64,000 nucleotides of DNA from Salinisphaera hydrothermalis C41B8 (GTDB lineage Bacteria; Pseudomonadota; Gammaproteobacteria; Nevskiales; Salinisphaeraceae). The notes below the pieces were generated by a model that had not been told where the DNA came from, searched no databases, and worked only from the letters and a program-made list of their open reading frames with translations. The stretch's first letter is position 1; the number at the start of each line of letters is the position of its first letter. This document shows, piece after piece, positions 49,976 through 58,809 of this stretch. The position numbers and the translations under genes are program-made. The stretch lies in assembly GCF_000732535.1 (NCBI RefSeq), contig NZ_APNK01000018.1, forward strand, positions 1-64,000, read 5' to 3'.

Positions 49976-50100
49976 CGACTAGTGCTCCGCCGACGATCGC
50001 GATCGATCGGTTGAGAACAAGCTGTAGCGTCGGTCTTCGTAGCGCATCCTACCCTTGGTCTACCGGTGAGACGGTATCGTCGATTGATTGGCCACCGCGG

Positions 50101-50931
50101 TCAGGCCGCCAGCAGAACCAGATGCAGGCCGATCACGAACCATGGCGCCGCTGCGAGCATGCTATCGAGGCGATCGAGTACACCGCCATGCCCGGGGAAC
50201 AAACGTCCACTATCCTTCACGCCGGCCGATCGCTTGAACATGCTGATAGTCAAATCCCCGACGATCGAGATCGACGCGATCCAGGCGCCGAGCAAGGCCA
50301 TGGCGAGTGTACGCCAGCCATCCAGATCCAGCACGAACGCCCCGAGCACGCCCACCAGCATGGCCACGATGAGACCGCCCGCTGCGCCCTCGACCGTTTT
50401 TCCGGGGCTGACCCGCGGCACGAGCTTGTGACGGCCCAGCGTACGTCCGGCGGCGTATGCGCCAGTATCCGCGCCCCAGATCATCAGGCAGAGCATCAAT
50501 ACGAGCAGCGGCCCTTCGTCGGCCTGGTCGATATAGGCCACCGCCACCACAGGCGCCGCAAGCACCACCAGACCGATCGCCAGCGCCAGCGGGCGCCGGC
50601 CGAGCGTGGTCCGCCATTGCGCGGGGAACCGAATCACCAGGCCAATAGCGCACAGCCAGAATAACGCAGCCAGCCCGAGAACCACGATGTCGGTCGATAC
50701 CGGCCCATCCGATTGACGAAGCCCGAGCACCAGGGCCATGACGCCTGCCGAAAGCACGGTATAGGCGACGCGCCCGGTATGGCCCAGACCGCTCAGCGCT
50801 GCCCATTCCCAGGCGCCTCCGAGCATGAGGGCCCCGACCGCCATCGCCAACCCCAGAGCCGGCAGGTAAATAATGGCAAGAACCGCAAGCGGTAACGCCA
50901 CGGCGGCGGTGAGAATTCGAGTGCTGAGCAT
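50101..50931 (-). CDS. cdsA: Phosphatidate cytidylyltransferase
   Basis: Makes CDP-diacylglycerol from phosphatidate and CTP, the entry to phospholipid head-group synthesis. It has 276 residues and about eight transmembrane helices. The family signature RVSPGKTVEGAAGG near 183-196 is followed by the conserved GDLTISMFKR and DSGRLFPGHGGVLDRLDS region holding the metal-binding aspartates. uppS ends 3 bp upstream, so they form one transcript. Confidence 0.95.
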   Translation of the reverse strand: MLSTRILTAAVALPLAVLAIIYLPALGLAMAVGALMLGGAWEWAALSGLGHTGRVAYTVLSAGVMALVLGLRQSDGPVSTDIVVLGLAALFWLCAIGLVIRFPAQWRTTLGRRPLALAIGLVVLAAPVVAVAYIDQADEGPLLVLMLCLMIWGADTGAYAAGRTLGRHKLVPRVSPGKTVEGAAGGLIVAMLVGVLGAFVLDLDGWRTLAMALLGAWIASISIVGDLTISMFKRSAGVKDSGRLFPGHGGVLDRLDSMLAAAPWFVIGLHLVLLAA

Positions 50932-50934
50932 GCC

Positions 50935-51657
50935 TCAGCGCTGAGCCGCCGGCGCCACCAGACTGCCGAAACGCCGCTCGCGTCCGGCGTACCAATCCAA
51001 TGCGTCGTAAAGTCGATCCGGTCCGAAGTCGGGCCACAGCACGTCGGTAAAATACAACTCGCTGTAGGCCAGGTCCCAGAGCAGAAAATTGCTGATGCGG
51101 CGCTCGCCGCCGGTTCGAATGAACAAATCCGGCGGCCCGAACGGACCGAGGCTCAGGCCTTCGCTGAATTGTTCTTCGGTAATGTCGTCCGCCTCGAGCT
51201 CGCCTCGACCACAGGCTGCAGCCAGTTCGCGTGTCCGGCGCACGATGTCCCATCGGCCGCCATAGTCGACCGCGATCAGCAGGCGCAGCCCGGTATTGCT
51301 CGCAGTGCGTTCTTCCGCTGCCTTCATCTCGTTCGCCAGCGCGGCCGAAAACCGCGTGCGGTCGCCGATGAAGTGCATTCGTACGTTATTGGCATCCAGC
51401 GAGGCGAGTTCCTTGCGGATCGTGCGCCGCAACAGGTCCATGAGCAGCCGCACCTCAGGGCGCGGGCGCTTCCAGTTTTCGCTGGAAAAAGCGAACAGCG
51501 TGAGAGTGCCCACACCCGCCTTCGACGCCGACTCCACAATCTCGTGGGCGATCTTGGCGCCGGCCCGATGGCCGGCCGCCCGCGGCAGGCCACGCCCGCT
51601 GGCCCAGCGACCGTTGCCGTCCATGATGACGGCCACATGCTTCGGGGTACTGCTCAT
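50935..51657 (-). CDS. uppS: Undecaprenyl diphosphate synthase
   Basis: Cis-prenyltransferase that adds eight isopentenyl units to farnesyl diphosphate for the peptidoglycan lipid carrier. The 240 residues carry MDGNGRWA at 12-19 with catalytic Asp13, FAFSSENWKRP near 70-80 and RTGGERRISNFLLWDLAYSE near 195. It needs IPP, although no MEP gene remains in the neighbourhood where dxr is usual. Confidence 0.96.
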   Translation of the reverse strand: MSSTPKHVAVIMDGNGRWASGRGLPRAAGHRAGAKIAHEIVESASKAGVGTLTLFAFSSENWKRPRPEVRLLMDLLRRTIRKELASLDANNVRMHFIGDRTRFSAALANEMKAAEERTASNTGLRLLIAVDYGGRWDIVRRTRELAAACGRGELEADDITEEQFSEGLSLGPFGPPDLFIRTGGERRISNFLLWDLAYSELYFTDVLWPDFGPDRLYDALDWYAGRERRFGSLVAPAAQR

Positions 51658-51671
51658 AGCCGGTGTGCCGA

Positions 51672-52229
51672 TCAGACCGTCATCAGTTCCTGCTCCTTCT
51701 CCTGGAGCAGGTTGTCGATGCGCTCGATGTGCTGATCAGTGAGCTTCTGAATGCGCTCTTCTCCGCCATGCTGATCGTCTTCGGTAATTTCCTTTTCCTT
51801 GACCAGCTCCTTGAGATCGGCGTTGGCGTCGCGCCGCACGTTACGCACCGCCACACGGGCGTCCTCGGCTTCCTGGCGAATTACCTTGACCAGATCCTTG
51901 CGGCGCTCTTCCGTGAGCGGCGGCAGCACCACACGAATCACCTGACCCGCCGTGGACGGATTGAGCCCGAGATCAGCGGTCATGATCGCTTTCTCGATCT
52001 TCTGCACCATCGTCTTTTCGTACGGCATGATGCTGATGGTACGGGCGTCTTCGGTCGACACATTGGCCGCCTGGTTCAGCGGCACCTCGACACCGTAGTA
52101 ATCCACCGTCACATGATCCAGCAGCGTCGTGCTCGCGCGGCCGGTGCGAATCTTGGAAAAGTTCTCGCGCATGACGCTGATGGTCTTGTCCATGCGCTGT
52201 TTGGCGTCCGCGTAGATATCGTCGATCAT
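51672..52229 (-). CDS. frr: Ribosome recycling factor
   Basis: Splits post-termination ribosomes together with EF-G. The 185 residues form the L-shaped tRNA-mimic: three-helix bundle segments [20 protein letters not shown] at the N-terminus and [34 protein letters not shown] in the middle. The 3' partner of the cluster is uppS, 14 bp on. Its start overlaps the pyrH stop by 4 bases (ATGA). Confidence 0.97.
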   Translation of the reverse strand: MIDDIYADAKQRMDKTISVMRENFSKIRTGRASTTLLDHVTVDYYGVEVPLNQAANVSTEDARTISIMPYEKTMVQKIEKAIMTADLGLNPSTAGQVIRVVLPPLTEERRKDLVKVIRQEAEDARVAVRNVRRDANADLKELVKEKEITEDDQHGGEERIQKLTDQHIERIDNLLQEKEQELMTV

Positions 52230-52975
52230 CGATTGGCTCTCGTCGTATTGTTATCGACCAGGGTGCCGACATCGTCGGCGCCCATGGCGATGCGCATCAA
52301 GTCGCCGGGCCGGTTGATATCGAACACGCGCAGCGGCATGCCGTTGTCACGGCATAGCACGATCGCGGTCGTGTCCATCACGGCCAGGCGCTGATCTATG
52401 ACTTCGTCGTAGGTCAAATGGGTATAGCGGCGGGCGTTGCTATCGGTAAACGGGTCCGCGCTGTAGATACCATCCACCTTGGTCGCCTTCAACATCAGGT
52501 CCGCGTTGATCTCGATCGCGCGCAGACTGGCGGCCGAGTCGGTGGTGAAGAACGGGTTACCCGTGCCCGCCGCAAAAATCACCACGCGGCCTTTTTCCAG
52601 ATGCCGGATCGCGCGGCGGCGGATGTAGTCCTCGCACACCTGATTGATTCGAACGGCCGACATCACGCGCGCGTTCAGCCCCGCGTGTTCGACCGCGTCC
52701 TGTAGCGCCAGCGCGTTGATCACGGTCGCGAGCATGCCCATCTGGTCGCCAGTCACTCGGTCCATGCCGCGCCCGGCCAGCCCGATGCCGCGAAAGATAT
52801 TGCCACCGCCCACCACGAGCGCCACCTGAACGCGTGCCTCGACCAGCTCGCGGATCTCCACGGCCAGACGCTCGACCACTTCCGCCGCGATACCGAACTC
52901 CGCCCCGCCCATCAGGGCCTCACCACTGAGCTTGAGCAGGATGCGGCGGTAACTCGGCGTCGGCTTGTCGGTCAT
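52226..52975 (-). CDS. pyrH: UMP kinase
   Basis: Hexameric amino-acid-kinase-fold enzyme that phosphorylates UMP to UDP. I start it at ATG 52975 because AGGA lies 7 bases upstream; ATG at 52981 is less well placed. The 249 residues contain [45 protein letters not shown] and [10 protein letters not shown]. It is separated from tsf by an intrinsic terminator, so it may have its own promoter. Confidence 0.95.
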   Translation of the reverse strand: MTDKPTPSYRRILLKLSGEALMGGAEFGIAAEVVERLAVEIRELVEARVQVALVVGGGNIFRGIGLAGRGMDRVTGDQMGMLATVINALALQDAVEHAGLNARVMSAVRINQVCEDYIRRRAIRHLEKGRVVIFAAGTGNPFFTTDSAASLRAIEINADLMLKATKVDGIYSADPFTDSNARRYTHLTYDEVIDQRLAVMDTTAIVLCRDNGMPLRVFDINRPGDLMRIAMGADDVGTLVDNNTTRANR

Positions 52976-53050
52976 GGTCATCCTGATCGGTGGCAATCAA
53001 ACGCGCGAATTATGTCACAACGCGGTGCGGAACCCGCAGTGATGCCGGAC

Positions 53051-53086
53051 AAAAAAAAGCCGGCTGCCGGGAGGCAGCCGGCTTTT
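53051..53086 (-). terminator. Intrinsic terminator of rpsB-tsf
   Basis: GCCGGCTGCC (53059-53068) and GGCAGCCGGC (53073-53082) form a 10-base perfect stem with a GGGA loop. It is preceded by A8 and followed by T4 on the plus strand. On the minus strand the hairpin is followed by T8, 13 bp after the tsf stop, and it also looks functional in the other direction. Confidence 0.92.
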
Positions 53087-53098
53087 CGGCTGATGCGA

Positions 53099-53980
53099 TC
53101 AGGCCGTCTTTTCGGCCTGCGCGCGAACTTCGGCGGCGAAGTCCTCTGTTTTCTTTTCGATCCCTTCGCCCACTTCCAGACGGGCATAGGCCTCGATCTT
53201 CGCGCCGCGCTCGGACACGAGCTTCTCGACGGTATAGTCCGGGTCCTTCACAAAGGGCTGGCCCATGAGCGTGATTTCACCCAGGAATTTCTTCAGGCGG
53301 CCTTCGACCATCTTCTCGATGATGTCTTCCGGCTTGCCCGAATCACGGGCCTGCGCCATGAGCAGTTCCTTCTCGGCGTTACGACGCTCTTCGGGCACAT
53401 CTTCGGTCGACAGATGCGCCGGCGCCGAAGCGGCGACGTGCATCGCCAGATCGCGTACGAGCTCGTCGTCGCCACCCGACACCGCCACCGCGGACGCAAT
53501 GCGCGCGCCGTGCGAATAGACATCGATGCGGCCTTCGCCGGCCGCGACGCGTTCGAAGCGACGCACGGTGATCTTTTCGCCAAGCTTGGCGATCAGGGCA
53601 CGACGCTTGTCTTCGACAGTCTCGCCGCCGAGGTACATGTCGCCCAGCGCTTCGACGTCGGCCGGCTCTTTCTCCAGAACCAGCTTGGCGACGTCCTCGG
53701 CGAACTCGATGAACTCTTCGTTCTTGCCGACGAAATCGGTCTCGCAGTTCACTTCCACGAGCACCGCGGCGGTGTTGTCAGCCGAGGTCGCACTCGCGAT
53801 ACGGCCTTCGGCAGCCACACGGCCGGCCTTCTTGTCGGCCTTGGCCAGACCTTCGCGACGCATGTTCTCGGCAGCGGCGTCGATATCGCCGTCGGTCGCC
53901 TGCAGCGCTTTCTTGCACTCCATCATGCCGGCGCCGGTGCGCTCACGCAGTTCCTTGACCAGGGAGGCACTGATTGCCAT
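53099..53980 (-). CDS. tsf: Elongation factor Ts
   Basis: Guanine nucleotide exchange factor for EF-Tu. ATG at 53980, with GGAGA ribosome binding site, gives 293 residues. The N-terminal [20 protein letters not shown] and the core [13 protein letters not shown] are the EF-Ts signatures. It is transcribed after rpsB across a 129-bp spacer containing a hairpin, the usual S2-Ts operon. Confidence 0.97.
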   Translation of the reverse strand: MAISASLVKELRERTGAGMMECKKALQATDGDIDAAAENMRREGLAKADKKAGRVAAEGRIASATSADNTAAVLVEVNCETDFVGKNEEFIEFAEDVAKLVLEKEPADVEALGDMYLGGETVEDKRRALIAKLGEKITVRRFERVAAGEGRIDVYSHGARIASAVAVSGGDDELVRDLAMHVAASAPAHLSTEDVPEERRNAEKELLMAQARDSGKPEDIIEKMVEGRLKKFLGEITLMGQPFVKDPDYTVEKLVSERGAKIEAYARLEVGEGIEKKTEDFAAEVRAQAEKTA

Positions 53981-54022
53981 GTCGTTTCTCCAGAATTCGG
54001 TCGTTATTAATCCGTCAACGAA

Positions 54023-54043
54023 ACAGCCGGCCCTGCCGGCTGT
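54023..54043 (-). terminator. Hairpin in the rpsB-tsf spacer
   Basis: ACAGCCGGC (54023-54031), loop CCT and GCCGGCTGT (54035-54043) form a perfect 9-base stem. There is no T tract, only a short TTCG after the stem on the minus strand. It probably acts as an attenuator or processing site between rpsB and tsf. Confidence 0.5.
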
Positions 54044-54109
54044 ATTCAACGCCGAATGGACCGGCGCCCAAACTATCGGGCGCCGATGTCATTCAGGCGA
54101 CAGGCCGTA

Positions 54110-55024
54110 TTACTGATCGGCCTTTTTCGGATCGGACTCTGCCGGCTCTTCGGCCGGCACCGAGGCGACGTCGCCCAGCGATGCGGTCGCGCGCGGCTCC
54201 GTCTCGCCCTGCGATTCCTGGATGACCGTGTTCTGGGTCACCTTGGCTGCTTCCTCGGCCTCGGCGGGCTTACCCGGTTCGTGCGCCGCACCCTGCGCCT
54301 GCACGTCGACCAGGTCCTCTTCCTCACCGGAAAACTGGCCCTTGCTGCCACGACCGGCCAGCACGGCGTCCGCCGCCATTTCGGTGTAGATGCGGATGGC
54401 TCGGATCGCGTCGTCGTTGCCGGGAATCACCACGTCGATACCTTCCGGCGAGCAGTTGGTGTCGACCACGGCCACAACCGGAATGCCCAGCTTGCGCGCC
54501 TCATCAATGGCGATCTTTTCGAAGCCGACGTCAATCACGAACAGCGCGTCCGGCAGGCTGGTCATTTCCTTGATGCCGCCGATCGAGCGCTCGAGCTTGT
54601 CGCGCTCGCGATACAGGTCCAGACCTTCGCGCTTGGACAGCTTGCGAATCGAACCGTCTTCGATCATCTGCTCGAGATCGTGCAGCCGCTGGATCGAGTT
54701 CTTGACCGTCTTGAAGTTGGTCAGCATGCCGCCGAGCCAACGATAGTTGACGAACGGCATGCCGGCGCGCTGCGCCTGCTTGCCGATCGCCTCGCGCGCG
54801 GCGCGCTTGGTGCCGACGAACATGATGTTGCCACCGTTCGCGGACAGACGGCTGATATAATTATAGGCATCCTTGATCAGAGGCAGTGTCTGCTCAAGGT
54901 TGATGATATGGATCTTGTTGCGATGGCCGAAGATGTACGGACCCATCTTCGGGTTCCAGTAACGGGTGCGGTGACCAAAGTGCACGCCCGCTTCCAGCAG
55001 CTGACGCATGCTGATTTCGCTCAT
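54110..55024 (-). CDS. rpsB: 30S ribosomal protein S2
   Basis: Essential small-subunit protein. From ATG at 55024 (GGAGAC ribosome binding site) it has 304 residues, longer than the roughly 241 of E. coli. [22 protein letters not shown] and [49 protein letters not shown] are the S2 hallmarks. Residues from about 243 on form an acidic Ala/Glu/Pro-rich tail without known function. It is divergent from map. Confidence 0.97.
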   Translation of the reverse strand: MSEISMRQLLEAGVHFGHRTRYWNPKMGPYIFGHRNKIHIINLEQTLPLIKDAYNYISRLSANGGNIMFVGTKRAAREAIGKQAQRAGMPFVNYRWLGGMLTNFKTVKNSIQRLHDLEQMIEDGSIRKLSKREGLDLYRERDKLERSIGGIKEMTSLPDALFVIDVGFEKIAIDEARKLGIPVVAVVDTNCSPEGIDVVIPGNDDAIRAIRIYTEMAADAVLAGRGSKGQFSGEEEDLVDVQAQGAAHEPGKPAEAEEAAKVTQNTVIQESQGETEPRATASLGDVASVPAEEPAESDPKKADQ

Positions 55025-55264
55025 AGATTGTCTCCGGGTTGAGCCTCCGCGCATCCCATGGAACAACCCCCAGCCGATTGGCGAGAGGCACCCTATTCCA
55101 TGTGTCGATACACGTGTGTATTTACAGAATTATGAACGGCATCATGCCGCTCGAACGCCGCGGATTGCCGCGAACGCGAGCGGTTTATACCATAGCGGCC
55201 CTTCACAGGCCACCGTCGCGCTGATGCGACGTTGTTATTTTGCCACCGGCAAGGATCGAACGCG
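55025..55264 (-). promoter_or_regulatory. rpsB leader and divergent rpsB/map promoter region
   Basis: A 240-bp gap between rpsB (minus) and map (plus). Gammaproteobacterial rpsB messages carry a structured leader (t44/S2 leader) that mediates S2 autoregulation. This region is where one should lie, but I cannot fold it here. Visible elements: inverted repeat ATACAC-GT-GTGTAT at 55108-55121, a 13-base palindrome CGGCATCATGCCG at 55137-55149, and a CATAAT -10-like box on the minus strand at about 55130. The map start follows GCAAGGATCGAACGCG. Confidence 0.4.
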
Positions 55265-56032
55265 ATGAGCGCGACAATCAAAACGCCCGAGGAACAGGAC
55301 AAGATGCGCGAGGCCGGACGGCTCGCCGCGCAGGTGCTCGACATGATCGGGCCGTACGTCGAACCGGGCGTGACCACCGACGAGCTCAACACTATCTGCC
55401 ACAACTACATGGTGGATGAACTCGGCACCACGCCGGCGCCACTCAACTACAACGGCTTTCCGAAATCCGTGTGCACGTCGATCAACCACGTTGTATGCCA
55501 CGGTATTCCAGGCGACAAGAAGCTCAAGAAAGGCGACGCGGTCAACATCGACGTGACGCTGATCAAGAATGGCTTCCACGGCGACAGCTCGCGCATGTAT
55601 TTCGCCGGCGAACCGTCGATCAAGGCCAAGCGCCTGTCCGATGTGGCCGAGAAAGCCATGTATATCGGCATCGATCAGGTCAAGCCCGGCGCGACGCTCG
55701 GCGATATCGGCGCAGCGATTCAAAAGTATGTCGAGTCCGAGCGCTGCTCGGTAGTGCGCGAATACTGCGGCCACGGCATCGGACGCGGCTTTCACGAAGA
55801 ACCGCAGGTGCTGCACTACGGAAAACCCGGCAGCGGCATGACGCTGGAAGCCGGCATGACCTTCACCATCGAACCGATGGTCAACGCCGGCAAACGCCAC
55901 GTGAAGATGCTGCCGGACGGCTGGACGGTCGTAACCAAGGATCATTCGCTGTCGGCGCAGTGGGAGCACACCATTCTGGTGACCGAAACCGGCGTGGAAA
56001 TTCTGACGCCGAGCCAGCTGGTCGCCGCCTGA
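55265..56032 (+). CDS. map: Methionine aminopeptidase, type I
   Basis: Removes the initiator methionine from nascent proteins. ATG at 55265 gives 255 residues. The di-metal ligands lie in VNIDVTLIKNGFHGDSSRMY (two Asp), CGHGIGRGFHEEP (His), TIEPMV and QWEHTI (two Glu). The nearby Cys of DGWTV-type loops is not needed for the call. The pair map-glnD is conserved; glnD starts 1 base after this stop. Confidence 0.96.
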   Translation: MSATIKTPEEQDKMREAGRLAAQVLDMIGPYVEPGVTTDELNTICHNYMVDELGTTPAPLNYNGFPKSVCTSINHVVCHGIPGDKKLKKGDAVNIDVTLIKNGFHGDSSRMYFAGEPSIKAKRLSDVAEKAMYIGIDQVKPGATLGDIGAAIQKYVESERCSVVREYCGHGIGRGFHEEPQVLHYGKPGSGMTLEAGMTFTIEPMVNAGKRHVKMLPDGWTVVTKDHSLSAQWEHTILVTETGVEILTPSQLVAA

Positions 56033-56033
56033 T

Positions 56034-58712
56034 ATGGTCACCAGCCAACCCTTTGAAGAAGAACTGGAATCGGTTGGCCTGACCGACTGGGACGCGTTTC
56101 TCGATCGCGTCTGGGCCCTGGATATCGGTGACGCTAAATCGGTGCGCGCCGCGCTCGACGAGGGCCAGCAATATATCGCGGATGCATTCCGGCACGGCGA
56201 ATCCATCACGCGCTTGGTGCGCGCCCGGTGCGAGGTCGTCGATGCCGTGCTGGTGCACGCCTGGCGCGAGCTCGTGGCTACCGACAGCGCCTGCCTGGTG
56301 GCGGTCGGCGGTTATGGTCGTAACGAACTGTTGCCGCAGTCTGATATCGACCTGCTGGTGCTCTACCAGCACAACCAGCTCGATACGGTCGGCCCGGCGC
56401 TGGAAGGATTTTTCACTTATCTGTGGGACCTGGGCCTGGAAATCGGGCACAGCGTCCGCTCGCCGGCCGAATGCGCCGAACTCGCCGCCGACGACATCAC
56501 CATCATGACCAATCTGATGGAGTCGCGCGTGCTGGTCGGCGATCCGGCACTGTTCGCGCGCATGCGCGCCACCACCTCGGCCGAACACGTCTGGTCCTCG
56601 GCCGATTTTTTCAACGCCAAAGTCAAGGAACAAGCCGCCCGCCACGAACGCTACGACGAAACGGCGTACAAGCTCGAACCGAACGTCAAGGAATCGCCCG
56701 GTGGGTTGCGCGACATCCAGACCATTGCCTGGGTGGCCAAACGTCAGTTTGCCGCCCACACCCTCGACGGCCTGGTCGATTACGGCTTCCTCAGCCGTCG
56801 CGAATTCTCCGAGCTGCATCGCGGTCAGGCGTTCCTCTGGCGCGTGCGTTTCGCCCTCCACATGCTGACCGGGCGCAACGAGAACCGCCTGCTGTTCGAC
56901 CACCAGATTCAGATCGCACAGCTGCTCGGTTATCACGATGCTGAGAACACGCTTGCGGTCGAGCGGTTCATGCAACGGTACTACCGTAATATCAAGGCGT
57001 TATCGGCGCTTAATGATGTATTGCTTCAATTGTTTTCCGAAGCCATCCTGCATGCCACCGACGACGAACGCCCGCGGCCGATCAACGATCGCTTTCAGGC
57101 GCGCCACGGTTTCATCGAGGCCACTCACGACAAGGTGTTCGTCGAAACCCCCAGCGCGCTGCTCGAGATCTTTTACCTTATGGAGACGCGCCCGGGCCTG
57201 AGCGGCATTCGTGCCCGCACGCTGCGCCTGCTTCGCCGCGACCGCCGCCTGATTGACGATAACTTCAGAAATTCAATACATTGCCGCCGGTTGTTCACGG
57301 AAATTCTGCGACAGCGCAGTGGCGTCACCCGTGCCTTGCGTCGAATGAACCGATACGGGATTCTGGGACGTTATCTGCCAAAGTTCGGGCAGATTATAGG
57401 CCGGATGCAATACGACCTGTTCCATACGCTGACCGTGGACGAACACACCCTGTTCGTGATCCGCAACATGCGGCGGCTAGCAATCCCGCGGTTCAACGAC
57501 GAACTGCCGTTCGCGAGCGAGCTGATGCAGGGGCTGAACAAGCCGCAGATCCTGTACATCGCTGGGCTGATGCACGATATCGCCAAGGGCCGAGGCGGCG
57601 ATCACTCCGAACTCGGCGCCGAAGATGCCCGCGAGTTCTGCAAGGCGCACGGTATTTCCTCGGACGACACCGAGCTCGTGTGCTGGCTCGTTCGCCGCCA
57701 TCTGTTGATGTCGATGACCGCCCAGCGTCGCGATATCAACGACGTCCAGGTGGTCAACGAATTCGCCCGAGAGGTAGGCTCGCGCGAACGGCTCGACCGG
57801 CTGTTCCTGCTCACGATCTGCGATATCCGCGCTACCAATCCGGATCTCTGGAATTCGTGGAAGGAAAGCCTGCTCACGGATCTCTACAACAATACCCGTC
57901 GCGCGCTGGAACGCGGGCTGGACGACCCGCTGGACCGCGACGAGCTGATTGCCGAGACGCGTAGCGCGGCCGCGGCCATGCTCACCCGCGCCGGTGTGAA
58001 CACGCCGCACTTCAAGAATCTCTGGGCACGTTTCGATCCGGAATATTTCCTGCGCCACAGCCCGGACGAGATCGCGCGTCAAACCAAGGCCATCATCACG
58101 CACGGCGACGACAAGAATCCGCTGGTCTCGATCACCGATATTCCGGAGCAAGGCACCACGCTGTTCGTCTATACCCAGGATCGGGATTATCTGTTTGGCG
58201 TGACCACCGGTGTGCTGGCCCAGCTCGGGCTATCGGTGCTCGACGCGCGCATCAACACCACCAGCGACGACTACACGCTGGATACCTATGTCATTGCCGA
58301 AGGCGATGGGCATCCGATTCGCGACGCCTATCGCCGCAGCGAGGTCGAAAGCGCACTGGTCGCCGCCATCGCCGATCCGGCGGTCGAGAGTATCGACGTC
58401 ACGCGTCGCCAGGGGCGCCGTAACCAGTACTTCAACGTCCCCACGCAGATCTATTTCACCCAGGCCACCGAGCGCGACTGCACGGTCATGGAAATCATGA
58501 CGGCCGATCGTCCCGGCCTGTTGTCGATCATCGGCGATGTATTTCATCGCTGCGGCATCCTGCTGGAGACGGCCAAGATCGCCACCATCGGCGAGCGCGC
58601 CGAGGATGTGTTCTTCATCACCGATCGCCAGCAGATGGCCATCCGCGACGACGACGTACTCCGCGAGCTGCGCGACGTCATGACCGCCGAACTGGATCAG
58701 TCGGACAGCTGA
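56034..58712 (+). CDS. glnD: Bifunctional PII uridylyltransferase/uridylyl-removing enzyme
   Basis: Nitrogen sensor that uridylylates PII proteins at low glutamine and removes UMP at high glutamine. The 892 residues comprise the nucleotidyltransferase domain (VGGYGRNELLPQSDIDLLVL at 91-110, catalytic Asp104 and Asp106), an HD hydrolase domain (GLMHDIAKGRGGDHSE, about 510), and two C-terminal ACT domains (about 700-780 and 815-890) for glutamine. The reading is intact throughout. Confidence 0.96.
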   Translation: MVTSQPFEEELESVGLTDWDAFLDRVWALDIGDAKSVRAALDEGQQYIADAFRHGESITRLVRARCEVVDAVLVHAWRELVATDSACLVAVGGYGRNELLPQSDIDLLVLYQHNQLDTVGPALEGFFTYLWDLGLEIGHSVRSPAECAELAADDITIMTNLMESRVLVGDPALFARMRATTSAEHVWSSADFFNAKVKEQAARHERYDETAYKLEPNVKESPGGLRDIQTIAWVAKRQFAAHTLDGLVDYGFLSRREFSELHRGQAFLWRVRFALHMLTGRNENRLLFDHQIQIAQLLGYHDAENTLAVERFMQRYYRNIKALSALNDVLLQLFSEAILHATDDERPRPINDRFQARHGFIEATHDKVFVETPSALLEIFYLMETRPGLSGIRARTLRLLRRDRRLIDDNFRNSIHCRRLFTEILRQRSGVTRALRRMNRYGILGRYLPKFGQIIGRMQYDLFHTLTVDEHTLFVIRNMRRLAIPRFNDELPFASELMQGLNKPQILYIAGLMHDIAKGRGGDHSELGAEDAREFCKAHGISSDDTELVCWLVRRHLLMSMTAQRRDINDVQVVNEFAREVGSRERLDRLFLLTICDIRATNPDLWNSWKESLLTDLYNNTRRALERGLDDPLDRDELIAETRSAAAAMLTRAGVNTPHFKNLWARFDPEYFLRHSPDEIARQTKAIITHGDDKNPLVSITDIPEQGTTLFVYTQDRDYLFGVTTGVLAQLGLSVLDARINTTSDDYTLDTYVIAEGDGHPIRDAYRRSEVESALVAAIADPAVESIDVTRRQGRRNQYFNVPTQIYFTQATERDCTVMEIMTADRPGLLSIIGDVFHRCGILLETAKIATIGERAEDVFFITDRQQMAIRDDDVLRELRDVMTAELDQSDS

Positions 58713-58725
58713 CACGCGCGAAATC

Positions 58726-58796
58726 GCGGGCCGCCGGGCCGCGACGCGGATGGCGGCCCGCCAACGTGCTCGGGGCGCAGGGCGTTTATCACGCCC
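58726..58796. terminator. Two hairpins in the glnD/aldA convergent gap
   Basis: GCGGGCCGCC (58726-58735) pairs with GGCGGCCCGC (58752-58761) as a perfect 10-base stem. A second stem, GGGCGT (58780-58785) with ACGCCC (58791-58796), has loop TTATC. Neither is followed by a clear T tract. They probably bound both convergent transcripts. Confidence 0.45.
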
Positions 58797-58809
58797 CGCC
58801 CCTCGGGCC

